NCBI GenBank assembly: GCA_947504185.1
Contig: CANNGJ010000003.1
Span: forward strand, 1 to 64,000
Reading direction: 5' to 3'
From: an uncultured Tenacibaculum sp.
Lineage (GTDB): Bacteria > Bacteroidota > Bacteroidia > Flavobacteriales > Flavobacteriaceae
Length of the DNA: 64,000 nt
The notes beneath the pieces were generated by a model that saw only the letters and a program-made list of their open reading frames with translations, ran no database searches and had not been told where the DNA came from. Positions 16,349 through 25,786 of this stretch are shown here, in pieces (positions within the stretch are counted from its first letter, which is position 1; each line of letters opens with the position of its first letter). Position numbers and translations under genes: made by a program.

Positions 16349-18899
16349 ATATTCGTATTTAATAGTATTTTTTATTGCCTTTGTAACGGCAAGTACCCAA
16401 GCACAAAACACAATTTCTAAAGATAGCATATCTACAAATGGTGTTATCTCTTACGAAAAAGGAAAAGAATATATTTTAGGAGGGATATCTGTTACTGGAT
16501 TGCAAAAATTTAGTGAACAAACTGTAAGAATTTTTACTGGATTAGTAGATGGACAACCTATTAAACTTCCAGGAGACAAACTTACTAGTGCTATTAAAAA
16601 GCTATACGAAAGCAAGCAATTTAGTGATGTAGATGTATACATTTCTAAACTGGATCAAAAAGCAAATACCGTTTACCTTCAATTCGATGTTACAGAACTT
16701 CCTCAATTGTCAGGTATTAAAATATCGGGAGTAGGAAAATCAAAATCGAAAGAATTAAAAAAGGAAACTGAGTTAAAAAAAGGTACAATGGTTACTGATA
16801 ACCTAATTGTAACTACCAGAAACTACATCAAAAAGAAATATACCGATAAAGGTTTCTTAAAAACAAAGGTTTCTTTAAATACTAAAAAAGACACCTCTGA
16901 TGTAAACACTGTTGATATGGATATCTTTATCGACAAAGGAGATCGTGTTAAAATTAAAGAGATTAATTTCATTGGCAATAAAGCCATGTCTGCTAGTGCA
17001 CTACGTGGCGCTATGAAAAACACAAAGCGTAAATTCTTAGGTCGTTTTTGGAAATCATCAAAATATATATTAGATGATTACAAAGTTGATTTAGAAAGCA
17101 TCCTAGAAATGTATAGCGAAAAAGGATATCGTGATGCTAGAATCTTATCAGATAAACTTACTTGGAACGATGACAATACTATCAACCTAGAAATTGAATT
17201 AGAAGAAGGGCGTCAATATCGTTTTGATGATATCATTTTTATTGGTAATAAAAAATACTCTGACGAGCAATTACATAACTTATTACGAATTGACAAAGGT
17301 GATGTTTATAATGGTAAAGTATTAAAAGAACGCATCTCTGGTGATGGAACACCAACATCTCAAGACATTCAAACCTTATATCACAACAATGGTTATTTAT
17401 TTTCTCAGGTAAATGCTATTGAAACGAAGGTTAATAATGACTCTATTACAGTTGAAGTCCGTATTAGAGAAGACGAACCAGCAACTATTAAAAAGGTAAC
17501 TGTTTCTGGTAATGAAAAAACAAACGATCATGTTATTTTTAGAGAATTACGAGTAAAACCAGGTGATTTATTTAGTAGACAGAACATTATTCGTTCAATC
17601 CGTGAAATAGGGCAATTAGGTTTTTTCGATGCTAATGTTACTCCAGATGTAAAACCTGACTATCAAAATAAAACTGCCGATATTGATTTCTCTGTAGTAG
17701 AAAAAGGAGGTAGCCAAATTGAACTACAAGGTGGTTATGGTGGAGGTTCTTTCATTGGAACTTTAGGGTTATCTTTTAATAATTTCTCTATTAGAAATAT
17801 CTTTAACAAAGAGGCATATAAACCTTTACCTATGGGTGATGGTCAAAAGCTTTCACTTCGTTTACAAGCAAGTAGAACATATAACACGTATAGTTTTTCA
17901 TTTACTGAACCTTGGTTAGGTGGAAAAACACCTCAGTCATTATCATTTTCAGTATACCTTTCAAATCAATATCGCTTTGATTTTCAAACAAACAAAGTAA
18001 ATAAAAATGAAAGCTTAAGTATCATTGGTGCTTCTATCGGATTAGGAAAGCGTTTAAGTTGGCCAGATGATTATTTTTCTTTATCTCAAAACATTAGCTA
18101 TCAAGGGATAGAACTACAAAATTATGGATATAGAGTCGGATCGTCTAATGATGTTATTAGTGAGGGAACATTAAATAATTTAGCCTATACAGTAGCTTTA
18201 AGTAGAAACTCTGCTGGACCAAGTTTAATTTTCCCTTCTTATGGATCAGAATTTACTATTAAAGCAAAGGCTACATTTCCATATTCTTTGGTGAATGGAA
18301 AAGATTACACTGAACCAGACAATCCAACTAATGACGAAAGACAGGCTTTTTTAGCTGATAAATATAAATGGTTAGAGTATTATAAACTATCTGCAAAAGG
18401 AAAGTGGTATACTTCATTATCTCAAAACAACAAATTAGTTTTAATGTCTAATTTTGAAATGGGCTATTTAGGAAGTTACAATAGTGAGCTTGGATTAACA
18501 CCTGTAGAAAGATACTTTGTAGGTGGTGATGGTATTGCCCAAGGTCAATTAGACGGTAGAGAAACAGTAGGATTAAGGGGGTATGAAAACAATAGAATTT
18601 CATCAACCGACGGAGGTGCTATTTACAACAAATTCCAAATGGAACTACGTTATTCAATAACAGATAAACCCTCTGCATCAATCTATACTTTAGGATTTTT
18701 AGAAGCTGGTAATTCATATAACAATTTTAGCGAGTTTAACCCGTTTAAGTTAAAACGCTCAGCTGGAGTTGGTGTTCGTATATTTATGCCTGCTTTTGGT
18801 TTATTAGGTATTGATTTCGCACATGGTTTTGATCCATTACCTGGACAGACAGAAAAATCTGGTTGGCAAACACATTTTATTATTGGAAGACAGTTCTAA
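16341..18899 (+). CDS. bamA: Outer membrane protein assembly factor BamA
   Basis: About 852 residues after trimming: the start is the ATG at 16341, followed by a signal peptide (MNKYSYLIVFFIAFVTASTQ). The longer frame from 16284 would add residues that precede the signal. POTRA repeats occupy about 35-450, and the Omp85 barrel the rest, ending in IIGRQF with the C-terminal Phe needed for barrel insertion. YFVGGDGIAQGQLDGRETVGLRGYENN is the RGY-type L6 signature. Central subunit of the complex that inserts beta-barrels. It overlaps uppS by 8 bp and is followed by ompH genes. Confidence 0.95.
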   Translation: MNKYSYLIVFFIAFVTASTQAQNTISKDSISTNGVISYEKGKEYILGGISVTGLQKFSEQTVRIFTGLVDGQPIKLPGDKLTSAIKKLYESKQFSDVDVYISKLDQKANTVYLQFDVTELPQLSGIKISGVGKSKSKELKKETELKKGTMVTDNLIVTTRNYIKKKYTDKGFLKTKVSLNTKKDTSDVNTVDMDIFIDKGDRVKIKEINFIGNKAMSASALRGAMKNTKRKFLGRFWKSSKYILDDYKVDLESILEMYSEKGYRDARILSDKLTWNDDNTINLEIELEEGRQYRFDDIIFIGNKKYSDEQLHNLLRIDKGDVYNGKVLKERISGDGTPTSQDIQTLYHNNGYLFSQVNAIETKVNNDSITVEVRIREDEPATIKKVTVSGNEKTNDHVIFRELRVKPGDLFSRQNIIRSIREIGQLGFFDANVTPDVKPDYQNKTADIDFSVVEKGGSQIELQGGYGGGSFIGTLGLSFNNFSIRNIFNKEAYKPLPMGDGQKLSLRLQASRTYNTYSFSFTEPWLGGKTPQSLSFSVYLSNQYRFDFQTNKVNKNESLSIIGASIGLGKRLSWPDDYFSLSQNISYQGIELQNYGYRVGSSNDVISEGTLNNLAYTVALSRNSAGPSLIFPSYGSEFTIKAKATFPYSLVNGKDYTEPDNPTNDERQAFLADKYKWLEYYKLSAKGKWYTSLSQNNKLVLMSNFEMGYLGSYNSELGLTPVERYFVGGDGIAQGQLDGRETVGLRGYENNRISSTDGGAIYNKFQMELRYSITDKPSASIYTLGFLEAGNSYNNFSEFNPFKLKRSAGVGVRIFMPAFGLLGIDFAHGFDPLPGQTEKSGWQTHFIIGRQF

Positions 18900-18961
18900 A
18901 ACCTTACATTTGTAATGTGTCTGGTTTTTTGGCACGGTTTTTTCTAAACACATTATACAAG

Positions 18962-19753
18962 ATGAAAAAAAACATTTTATCAATCGTTCTTTTACTTATT
19001 ACTAGTATTGTTATTGCGCAAAAAACGCAACGTATTGCTTATATTGATATGGAGTATATACTTCAAAATATCCCTCAATATTTAGAGGCTCAAAATTCAT
19101 TAGATGCTAAAGTAGAAAAATGGAAAAGTAAATTAGATAAAGAAGCTCGGGCTATTGAAGTTTTAAAAACTGATCTAATTAATGAAAAAACCATTTTAAC
19201 AAAAGATTTAGTTGACGAACGTGAAGAAGACATCTTAATTAAACAAGAGTCATTGCGTAGATTAGAATCTCTTTACTTTGGTCCTAGCGGTGACATGTAC
19301 AATTTAAGAAAACAATTGATTCAACCAGTACAAGATCAAGTATACAGTGCTGTACAATCAATTGCTTCAAGAAAAAAATACGACTTTGTTTTTGATAAAT
19401 CTAGTGAGTTAGTTATGTTATATTCTAACAAAAAACACGATATTAGCGACCTTATCATAAAAATGATCAATATTGATCAGAGAAAACAAGAGAAAAAAGA
19501 TAAGATCGCTGCTAAAAAAGAGTTACTTAAAAACGAAGGATTGAGTGATGAGCAAAAAGCTAGAATTAAAAGAAAGGAAGAATTAAAAAGTAATAAAGAA
19601 GCTGAAAGAATAGCCAAAATAAAGAAAATAGAAGAGAAAAGACAAGCTAGATTAAAAGAAAGAGCTGAAAAAAGAAAGTTATTATTAGAAAAAAAGAAAG
19701 CTCTAAAAAAAGCAAGAGAAGAAGCTGAAAAAGAAGCAAAAGAGAACAAATAA
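18962..19753 (+). CDS. OmpH/Skp-family periplasmic chaperone with charged tail
   Basis: 263 residues. The start is the ATG at 18962 with a signal peptide (MKKNILSIVLLLITSIVIAQ). The OmpH core (IAYIDMEYILQNIPQYLEAQ at the front, then long helices) spans about residues 20-165. The last 95 residues are a highly charged Lys/Glu/Arg helix (repeats such as KIKKIEEKRQARLKERAEKR), much longer than usual for Skp. It lies between bamA and a second, shorter ompH, so outer-membrane protein chaperoning is the likely role. What the tail does is unknown. Confidence 0.85.
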   Translation: MKKNILSIVLLLITSIVIAQKTQRIAYIDMEYILQNIPQYLEAQNSLDAKVEKWKSKLDKEARAIEVLKTDLINEKTILTKDLVDEREEDILIKQESLRRLESLYFGPSGDMYNLRKQLIQPVQDQVYSAVQSIASRKKYDFVFDKSSELVMLYSNKKHDISDLIIKMINIDQRKQEKKDKIAAKKELLKNEGLSDEQKARIKRKEELKSNKEAERIAKIKKIEEKRQARLKERAEKRKLLLEKKKALKKAREEAEKEAKENK

Positions 19754-19790
19754 ATCAAGAATAGAGAATACAAATTAAATTAAATTAAAG

Positions 19791-20300
19791 ATGAAACATT
19801 TTAAAACGTTATTATTAGTTGCAATTTTTACAATTGGATTAGGTAGTGTAGCGAGTGCACAAAAAATTGCACATATTAACACAGATAAATTATTAGCTGA
19901 AATGCCAGCAACAAAATCGATGAAGGCACAGTTAGAAAAGCTAAACAAAACATATCGTGATGATATCGAAGCTATGTATAAAAAATTACAAGCTAAGATG
20001 CAGAAATATGAAGCTGAAGGTAAGAGCCAAACTCAAGAAGTAAATCAAAAAAGAGCTATTGAGGTTCAAAAAGACAGGCAATTAATTGGTCAAGCTGAGC
20101 AGACTGCAGGTCAAGAAATGCAAAAAAAATACCAAGAAAAAACACTTCCAATTTTAAAGAAAGCTGAAGATGCAATTAAAGCTGTAGCTGCTGAAAAAGG
20201 AATTATTTACGTATTAGATGCTGCTCCAGGAAAAGGATTAATCGTTTATGACAAAGGAGAAAACATTTACAATGCTGTAAAGACTAAATTAGGTTTCTAA
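19791..20300 (+). CDS. OmpH/Skp-family periplasmic chaperone
   Basis: 169 residues with a signal peptide (about 1-24, ending VASAQ). KIAHINTDKLLAEMPATKSM begins the mature part, the standard OmpH start, followed by two long Lys/Gln/Glu-rich helices forming tentacle arms and a small C-terminal body (IIYVLDAAPGKGLIVYD). It is the normal-length paralogue of the preceding gene (37-bp gap) and holds unfolded outer membrane proteins for BamA. A strong terminator follows. Confidence 0.9.
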   Translation: MKHFKTLLLVAIFTIGLGSVASAQKIAHINTDKLLAEMPATKSMKAQLEKLNKTYRDDIEAMYKKLQAKMQKYEAEGKSQTQEVNQKRAIEVQKDRQLIGQAEQTAGQEMQKKYQEKTLPILKKAEDAIKAVAAEKGIIYVLDAAPGKGLIVYDKGENIYNAVKTKLGF

Positions 20301-20321
20301 TAAAAACTTAAAATATATTAT

Positions 20322-20351
20322 AAAAATCCTGCTGAATTCAGCAGGATTTTT
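20322..20351. terminator. Terminator after the ompH pair
   Basis: A 30-base perfect palindrome: the arm AAAAATCCTGCTGAA is followed at once by its exact complement, giving a 15-bp arm pair with no separate loop. It ends the bamA-ompH unit and runs straight into the murI promoter. Confidence 0.9.
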
Positions 20352-20358
20352 ATTTTTG
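20351..20358 (+). promoter_or_regulatory. Promoter -7 element of murI
   Basis: TATTTTTG, full consensus, overlapping the last base of the upstream terminator. Only 7 nt separate it from the murI ATG, so the leader would be very short. Confidence 0.55.
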
Positions 20359-20365
20359 TTATACT

Positions 20366-21160
20366 ATGATTATAAAATCTCAGCAACCTATAGGAATTTT
20401 TGACTCTGGAATTGGAGGCACCTCCATTTGGAAAGAAATTAACACATTATTACCCAAAGAAAGTACTATATACCTATCTGATAGTAAAAATGCTCCTTAT
20501 GGTCAAAAAACGAAAGAAGAAATTATTGACTTATCAATTAAGAATACTGAAATTTTAATTAATAAAGGATGTAAAATTATTGTTGTTGCCTGTAATACAG
20601 CTACAACCAATGCCATTGAATATTTAAGAGCTAATTATAATATCCCTTTCGTCGGAATTGAACCAGCTATAAAGCCAGCTTCATTACAAACAGAAACAGG
20701 GATTATAGGTATTCTTGCGACTAAAGGAACATTAAATAGTAGCTTATTTGAAAAAAGCTCAGCAAATATTAATGATAATGTTCAAATTATAGAACAAATT
20801 GGTGAAGGCCTAGTCGAGTTGATTGAAAATGGTGAAATGCACTCATTAAAAATTAGGGGACTCCTTGAAAAATACCTGTCTCCAATGATAGCAAAAAAAT
20901 GCGATTATCTTGTATTAGGTTGTACTCACTATCCTTATTTAATTCCTCAAATAAAAAGTATTATTGGTAATAATATAACAATTATTGATTCAGGAGCAGC
21001 GGTTGCTAAACAAACAAAAAACATATTAGTAGAAAAAGAGTTATTAAACACATCAAACAATCAAGTAAGCAATACTTTCTACATCAATAAAGAAAAAAGT
21101 GTTTTAAAAGAAATTTTTAAAGAGTATGATAAAATAGAAATCGATTACTTAGATTTTTAG
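20366..21160 (+). CDS. murI: Glutamate racemase
   Basis: 264 residues. Interconverts L- and D-glutamate for peptidoglycan. Both catalytic Cys are in place: VVACNTATTN (near residue 74) and VLGCTHYPYL (near 188); the substrate loop IGIFDSGIGGTS (near residues 9-20) and YLSDSKNAPYG are intact. It is alone with its own promoter after the bamA-ompH terminator, and its stop overlaps the stop of the convergent PorP-type gene by 3 bases. Confidence 0.94.
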   Translation: MIIKSQQPIGIFDSGIGGTSIWKEINTLLPKESTIYLSDSKNAPYGQKTKEEIIDLSIKNTEILINKGCKIIVVACNTATTNAIEYLRANYNIPFVGIEPAIKPASLQTETGIIGILATKGTLNSSLFEKSSANINDNVQIIEQIGEGLVELIENGEMHSLKIRGLLEKYLSPMIAKKCDYLVLGCTHYPYLIPQIKSIIGNNITIIDSGAAVAKQTKNILVEKELLNTSNNQVSNTFYINKEKSVLKEIFKEYDKIEIDYLDF

Positions 21161-22113
21161 AACAATGTACCGTTAATATTTGGACAAGCTGAAGCTCTAC
21201 GTTTTCTACACAAAACATTTATACCAAATGAAATTTGATGAAAACCGCCATTAGTAAACACCACATCCCCACTCTGTTGAGTATACGTATATGCAAACAT
21301 TAAATTTTTGTAATTCACTCCTAAAATTGGTGTAATATACTGAGTATCTCCAAATACACTTCCATCAAAAGTTCTTCTATAGGATAAAGTTCCCCATAAC
21401 TGAGCATTATTAAGACTTTTATACACCTTGAAATTTAAATCGCCTATTTTTTCCCCAGTCTGTTCTTTATACTGAAACATAAACGATGGCTCAAATTGCA
21501 ACCTCTCTTTATCTCCAAAGAAATATCCTCCCCCTAAAATATAATTTCTAAGGTTTAAAGATTCAAAATTTGAATTCAAACTATTTTTTGCTGACAGTAA
21601 AATATTTTTTACAGTAAAATATGAAGATATACCTTTGTAATGATATGCCATACCAAAATCTGCATTAAAGTAAAAATCACTTTCAATAACTTGGCTAACA
21701 ACAGGATCATTAATAAATGTACGTTGATCTACTTCATTCTGAACCATCGCCATTGAAAGCCCAAATGACAACTGTTTAAATAAATTTTCATTTCCCAAAT
21801 TTAAATGATATGCATAAGTTCCTTGAAAACCTTTTTGTGAATGATATCCATTTTTATCATTAAAAAATATTGCGCCTACTGCAGCATTAGAATATTCTCC
21901 TAATCTTGTATGAAAACTTGCTGTTTGCAACTCATTATCATCCCAATATTTACCAGCAGTTAAACGTATTTTACCACAGTTTCCAATTCCAGCTGCTGCG
22001 GGATGCAACAAGTAAACGTTGTCAGATAAATAATCAGCATAAATTGGTAAAGTCTCTTGTCCTGAAACTTTGGAAACTAATACTAAAAAAAGTACCACTA
22101 AAATTCTTTTCAT
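21157..22113 (-). CDS. PorP/SprF-family type IX secretion membrane protein
   Basis: 318 residues with a signal peptide (about 1-18, ending SGQ). YADYLSDNVYLLHPAAAG is the N-terminal signature of the PorP/SprF family, followed by beta-rich barrel repeats (YSNAAVGAIFFNDKNGYHSQKG). These outer membrane proteins help the type IX system display or release adhesins, and are often paired with a large secreted protein of the SprB type; no such partner is next to it here. It is convergent with murI and has its own -7 box (22139-22146). Confidence 0.85.
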   Translation of the reverse strand: MKRILVVLFLVLVSKVSGQETLPIYADYLSDNVYLLHPAAAGIGNCGKIRLTAGKYWDDNELQTASFHTRLGEYSNAAVGAIFFNDKNGYHSQKGFQGTYAYHLNLGNENLFKQLSFGLSMAMVQNEVDQRTFINDPVVSQVIESDFYFNADFGMAYHYKGISSYFTVKNILLSAKNSLNSNFESLNLRNYILGGGYFFGDKERLQFEPSFMFQYKEQTGEKIGDLNFKVYKSLNNAQLWGTLSYRRTFDGSVFGDTQYITPILGVNYKNLMFAYTYTQQSGDVVFTNGGFHQISFGINVLCRKRRASACPNINGTLF

Positions 22114-22138
22114 ATACTTAATATTGACAAATGTCCAT

Positions 22139-22146
22139 CAAAGATA
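22139..22146 (-). promoter_or_regulatory. Promoter -7 element of the porP-like gene
   Basis: Minus-strand TATCTTTG, full consensus, 25 nt before the ATG at 22113. No clear -33 box. Confidence 0.5.
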
Positions 22147-22212
22147 ACCAAGAGTTATAAGAAAATTTGTTAATTTCAAAAAAAGTAAACTATAATTCAT
22201 TTTTTTAACATA

Positions 22213-23052
22213 TTATCGACCTAACCTATAAGCTGATGGTGTTTTCTTTTTCAATTCTTTGAATTTTCTATTAAAATTAGAAATATTTTTAAACCCAGAT
22301 TTTTCTGAGACTTCTATTATAGAATAATCTTTATTTAACAATAATTTACATGCTTTTTCAACTCTCAATTCATTTAAAAATGTAAAGTATGTTTTATTTG
22401 TTCGTTGCTTAAAATACCTACAAAATGCATTCGATGTCATATTTGCAACTTCAGCAATATCATACAATTCTATTTTTGTACTAAAATTACTCAAAGTATA
22501 ATCCATAACATCTCTCATCCTTTTCCCTTCATTATCCGTATACTTCTTTTCATAGATAAAAGATGAAAGAATTTTAATCTCAGAACTTGAAATTAACCTA
22601 AGCATCTTTATAAAAACAATAAACTTATCTAAATCCCTACTTTTTTTTAATTTAAAAAAATGCTTTTCTAGGTTCTTCTTATTATTCAATACTTTAAAAC
22701 TACTTTTAATATTGTTAAAAAAAATAGTAAGCTCTTTAAAATCATCTAACTCAAAAAAATCATCACCAAAAGATGATTTCGTAAAAAAAAGAGAAATCAT
22801 AAAAGACTCTTTAATTATTGATGTATCACTTTTAAAAACATGTGATTGATTACCCCCTATAGCAATTATATCATTTGATTTATATTCGCTTATTTTATCC
22901 CCAACTATCAAGGTTCCTTCACCTTTTACTATGTAACATAATTGTATTTCTTCGTGTTGATGTAGTTTATCGTAAAAAACACTTCCTTTATCTTCTTGAT
23001 AAATCAATCCTAAATTTTTGGTTTTAGGTATTTCGAATGGTAAAACTTTCAT
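22213..23052 (-). CDS. AraC-family transcriptional regulator with N-terminal cupin
   Basis: 279 residues. The N-terminal part has a cupin-like ligand domain (LHQHEEIQLCYIVKGEGTLI near residue 31). The C-terminal part has two AraC helix-turn-helices (VANMTSNAFCRYFKQRTNKT near 204 and VSEKSGFKNISNFNRKFKEL near 249). It lies divergently next to the hydroxyproline genes with 142 bp between starts, so it is the likely regulator of that pathway, sensing hydroxyproline or an intermediate (inference). Its own -7 box (CAAATCTA on the plus strand, 23067-23074) is 14 nt upstream of the ATG. Confidence 0.85.
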   Translation of the reverse strand: MKVLPFEIPKTKNLGLIYQEDKGSVFYDKLHQHEEIQLCYIVKGEGTLIVGDKISEYKSNDIIAIGGNQSHVFKSDTSIIKESFMISLFFTKSSFGDDFFELDDFKELTIFFNNIKSSFKVLNNKKNLEKHFFKLKKSRDLDKFIVFIKMLRLISSSEIKILSSFIYEKKYTDNEGKRMRDVMDYTLSNFSTKIELYDIAEVANMTSNAFCRYFKQRTNKTYFTFLNELRVEKACKLLLNKDYSIIEVSEKSGFKNISNFNRKFKELKKKTPSAYRLGR

Positions 23053-23066
23053 TGATAATTTTTTAA

Positions 23067-23074
23067 CAAATCTA
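23067..23074 (-). promoter_or_regulatory. Promoter -7 of the AraC-type regulator
   Basis: Minus-strand TAGATTTG, full TAnnTTTG match, 14 nt before the ATG at 23052. Confidence 0.5.
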
Positions 23075-23171
23075 TATAATATTTACACATAAATTGAATT
23101 TTAATATTTATAGGGGTAATATAATATCATTATAAGATAGAAAAGAATAAAAAATTATCAACAATCAACTA

Positions 23172-23179
23172 TAATTTTG
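23172..23179 (+). promoter_or_regulatory. Promoter -7 of the hydroxyproline-catabolism run
   Basis: TAATTTTG, full match, 15 nt before the ATG at 23195. No good -33 box is seen, which fits an activator-dependent promoter under the divergent AraC-type regulator (inference). The longer frame from 23177 starts inside this element. Confidence 0.5.
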
Positions 23180-23194
23180 TATCAAAAAAACAAA

Positions 23195-24109
23195 ATGAGT
23201 ATAAATTGGAAAGGTGTTATGCCTGCAGTAACTACAAAATTTTCTAGTGATGACACTTTAGATTTAAACATGTTTGAAGTAAACATAAAAGCACAACTAG
23301 AAGCTGGTGTTCATGGAATTGTATTAGGAGGAACTTTAGGTGAAGCTAGCACTTTATTAGATCATGAAAAAAGAACATTAACACAAACAACTGTAGATAT
23401 CGTTAAAGGCAAAGTACCTGTATTAATGAATATTGCAGAACAAACCACCAAAGGAGCTATAGAAGCTGCTCAAAAAGCAGAAGAAGATGGAGCTAAAGGT
23501 TTAATGATGTTACCTCCGATGCGTTATAAAGCTGGAGATAGAGAAACTGTAGAATATTTTAAAGCAGTTGCAAACTACACTTCGTTGCCTATTATGGTGT
23601 ATAACAACCCTGTAGACTATAAAATTGAAGTTACTTTAGATATGTTTGAAGAACTTCTAAAATGTGACAATATAGAAGCTGTAAAAGAGTCTACCAGAGA
23701 TATCTCTAATGTAACAAGAATCAAAAATAATTTTGGTGATCGATTAAAGATAATGACTGGAGTTGACACCTTAGCCTTAGAAAGTTTATTAATGGGTGCA
23801 GATGGATGGATAGCTGGTTTAGTTTGTGCCTTCCCAAAAGAAACTGTCGCTATCTATGAATTACAAAAAGCAGGAAAAATAAAAGAAGCTTTAGAAATAT
23901 ATCGTTGGTTTTTACCATTGTTAGAATTAGATATTAATTCTAAATTAGTACAAAATATTAAACTAGCTGAAGTTGCTACAGGTATTGGAACAGAAAATGT
24001 TCGTGCTCCTCGCCTTCCGTTAATAGGTGAAGAACGCAAACATGTTCTAAACGTAATTGAAACTGGCTTAAAAAACAGACCTACTTTACCCGATTATAAA
24101 AATTTGTAG
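23195..24109 (+). CDS. DapA-family lyase, probable 1-pyrroline-4-hydroxy-2-carboxylate deaminase
   Basis: 304 residues from the ATG at 23195. TIM barrel of the dihydrodipicolinate synthase superfamily: Schiff-base Lys164 in AVKEST, Tyr136 in MVYNNP, and GGTLGE at 45-50. In hydroxyproline degradation, family members convert 1-pyrroline-4-hydroxy-2-carboxylate to alpha-ketoglutarate semialdehyde. The next three genes (semialdehyde dehydrogenase, proline-racemase-family epimerase, FAD oxidase/dehydrogenase) are the other pathway steps, which decides the assignment over true DapA. Spacing to the next gene is 5 bp. Confidence 0.82.
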   Translation: MSINWKGVMPAVTTKFSSDDTLDLNMFEVNIKAQLEAGVHGIVLGGTLGEASTLLDHEKRTLTQTTVDIVKGKVPVLMNIAEQTTKGAIEAAQKAEEDGAKGLMMLPPMRYKAGDRETVEYFKAVANYTSLPIMVYNNPVDYKIEVTLDMFEELLKCDNIEAVKESTRDISNVTRIKNNFGDRLKIMTGVDTLALESLLMGADGWIAGLVCAFPKETVAIYELQKAGKIKEALEIYRWFLPLLELDINSKLVQNIKLAEVATGIGTENVRAPRLPLIGEERKHVLNVIETGLKNRPTLPDYKNL

Positions 24110-24114
24110 AATAT

Positions 24115-25704
24115 ATGCTTACAGGAAAAAACTACATTGGCAATAAAACATCAGCACAAGGAAACAAAACCTATAAAACATTCAATCCTGAATTAAATCA
24201 GGAAAATGAAACAGTATTTACTGAGGCTACTCAAGAAGAAATTAACGAAGCAGTTACTTTAGCTTCAAAAGCTTTTAAAAAATTTAGGAGTATTTCTGGA
24301 AAACAAAAAGCACTATTTTTAAATACAATTGCTGATGAAATTTTAGCTTTAGATGAACTACTTATTCAAACATATTGTTCTGAAACTGGTTTACCAGAAG
24401 GACGCGCAAGGGGAGAAAGAGGAAGAACGGTATATCAACTCCGTTCTTTTGCTGATTTAGTAGCCGAAGGTTCTTGGGTAGATGCTACAATTGATACAGC
24501 CATTCCAGATAGAGAACCATTACCTAAGTCCGATATTAGAAAAATGAATATTCCTTTAGGACCTGTCGTTGTTTTTGGTGCAAGTAATTTTCCATTAGCA
24601 TATTCTACCGCTGGTGGTGATACTGCTGCTGCATTTGCCGCAGGATGCCCAGTAATTGTTAAATCACATCCGATGCATGCTGGAACTGGAGAATTAATAG
24701 CTTCTGCAATTATTAATGCTGCTAAAAAAACAGGAATGCCAAATGGTGTTTTTTCAAATTTAAATTCTAGCGGAATAGAAGTTGGTCAGCAATTAGTTTC
24801 GCACCCCGAAGTAAAAGCTGTTGGATTTACAGGAAGTATTCGTGGTGGTAGAGCTTTGTTAGATTTAGCAGCAAAACGAGAAGAACCAATTCCTGTCTTT
24901 GCAGAAATGGGAAGTGTAAATCCTGTAATTATGTTACCTCAAGCTTTAAAAAATAGATCAGAAGATTTGGCAAATACATATGCTGGATCTATAGCTTTAG
25001 GAACTGGACAATTCTGTACTAACCCCGGATTAATTTTAGGCGTAAAAGGAGATGATTTAACAAATTTCACCAATGCTTTAGCAAATAAGATTGTTGAAAT
25101 AAATCCTTCTTGTATGCTACATCCTAATATCGTAGCAGCCTATGAAAGCAACAAAGAAAAAGCAATTAATCAAAGTGGATTAATTGTAGTCGGAGGTTAT
25201 GAGAATGAAGTGCAATCTAACTATGCTACACAAATAATAACAACTGTTGAAGGAAAAACTTTTTTAGAAAATACAACACTACATCAAGAAGTATTTGGAC
25301 CTTTTTCTATGGTTGTGCAATGTGAAAATGTTGAGCAATTAGAAAAAATTATCTCTAAGTTTGAAGGTCAGTTGACAGGAACTATAATATCAGATAAAAA
25401 CGAAATATCTGAATATCCATCGGTAATTGCTGCTTTACAAAATAGGGTTGGTAGAATTATTTTTAATGGAGTTCCAACTGGAGTTGAAGTTTGTCCATCA
25501 ATGGTTCATGGAGGGCCATACCCTGCATCAACAGATAGTAGATTTACAGCTGTTGGAATTCATTCAATTAAGCGTTGGGTACGACCTTTTAGTTATCAAG
25601 ATTGGCCTAATAATTTATTACCTGATGAACTAAAAAATGAAAATCCATTACAAATTTCACGTTCAGTTAACGGTAATTTTACAAAACAGGAATTAACATC
25701 ATAA
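24115..25704 (+). CDS. Aldehyde dehydrogenase, probable alpha-ketoglutaric semialdehyde dehydrogenase
   Basis: 529 residues. ALDH superfamily: catalytic Cys in GTGQFCTNPG (near residue 302) and Glu in VFAEMGSVNPV (near 263), with the nucleotide site GFTGSIRGGR (near 240). The long form (over 500 residues) with CTNPG matches the NADP-preferring alpha-ketoglutarate semialdehyde dehydrogenase family. It oxidises the semialdehyde made by the preceding lyase to alpha-ketoglutarate, feeding the TCA cycle. It follows the lyase gene after 5 bp. Confidence 0.85.
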   Translation: MLTGKNYIGNKTSAQGNKTYKTFNPELNQENETVFTEATQEEINEAVTLASKAFKKFRSISGKQKALFLNTIADEILALDELLIQTYCSETGLPEGRARGERGRTVYQLRSFADLVAEGSWVDATIDTAIPDREPLPKSDIRKMNIPLGPVVVFGASNFPLAYSTAGGDTAAAFAAGCPVIVKSHPMHAGTGELIASAIINAAKKTGMPNGVFSNLNSSGIEVGQQLVSHPEVKAVGFTGSIRGGRALLDLAAKREEPIPVFAEMGSVNPVIMLPQALKNRSEDLANTYAGSIALGTGQFCTNPGLILGVKGDDLTNFTNALANKIVEINPSCMLHPNIVAAYESNKEKAINQSGLIVVGGYENEVQSNYATQIITTVEGKTFLENTTLHQEVFGPFSMVVQCENVEQLEKIISKFEGQLTGTIISDKNEISEYPSVIAALQNRVGRIIFNGVPTGVEVCPSMVHGGPYPASTDSRFTAVGIHSIKRWVRPFSYQDWPNNLLPDELKNENPLQISRSVNGNFTKQELTS

Positions 25705-25744
25705 AATTTAAGAATTTCTTTAGATAAGTAAAAAAAACAAATAG

Positions 25745-25786
25745 TAGTTTTGTCTTAGCTAAAGGGATTGAAAACAAAGCCGGCTT
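25745..25786 (+). promoter_or_regulatory. Possible internal promoter and palindrome before the epimerase gene
   Basis: TAGTTTTG (25745-25752) matches the -7 consensus, and AAGCCGGCTT (25777-25786) is a GC-rich ten-base palindrome in an otherwise AT-rich 153-bp gap. Together they suggest a separate start or operator for the epimerase-FAD enzyme pair. Confidence 0.3.

Noticed and set aside
23195..24109. Lysine-pathway dihydrodipicolinate synthase DapA
   Set aside because: The fold is the same, but the neighbours are hydroxyproline-degradation genes and none belong to lysine synthesis.
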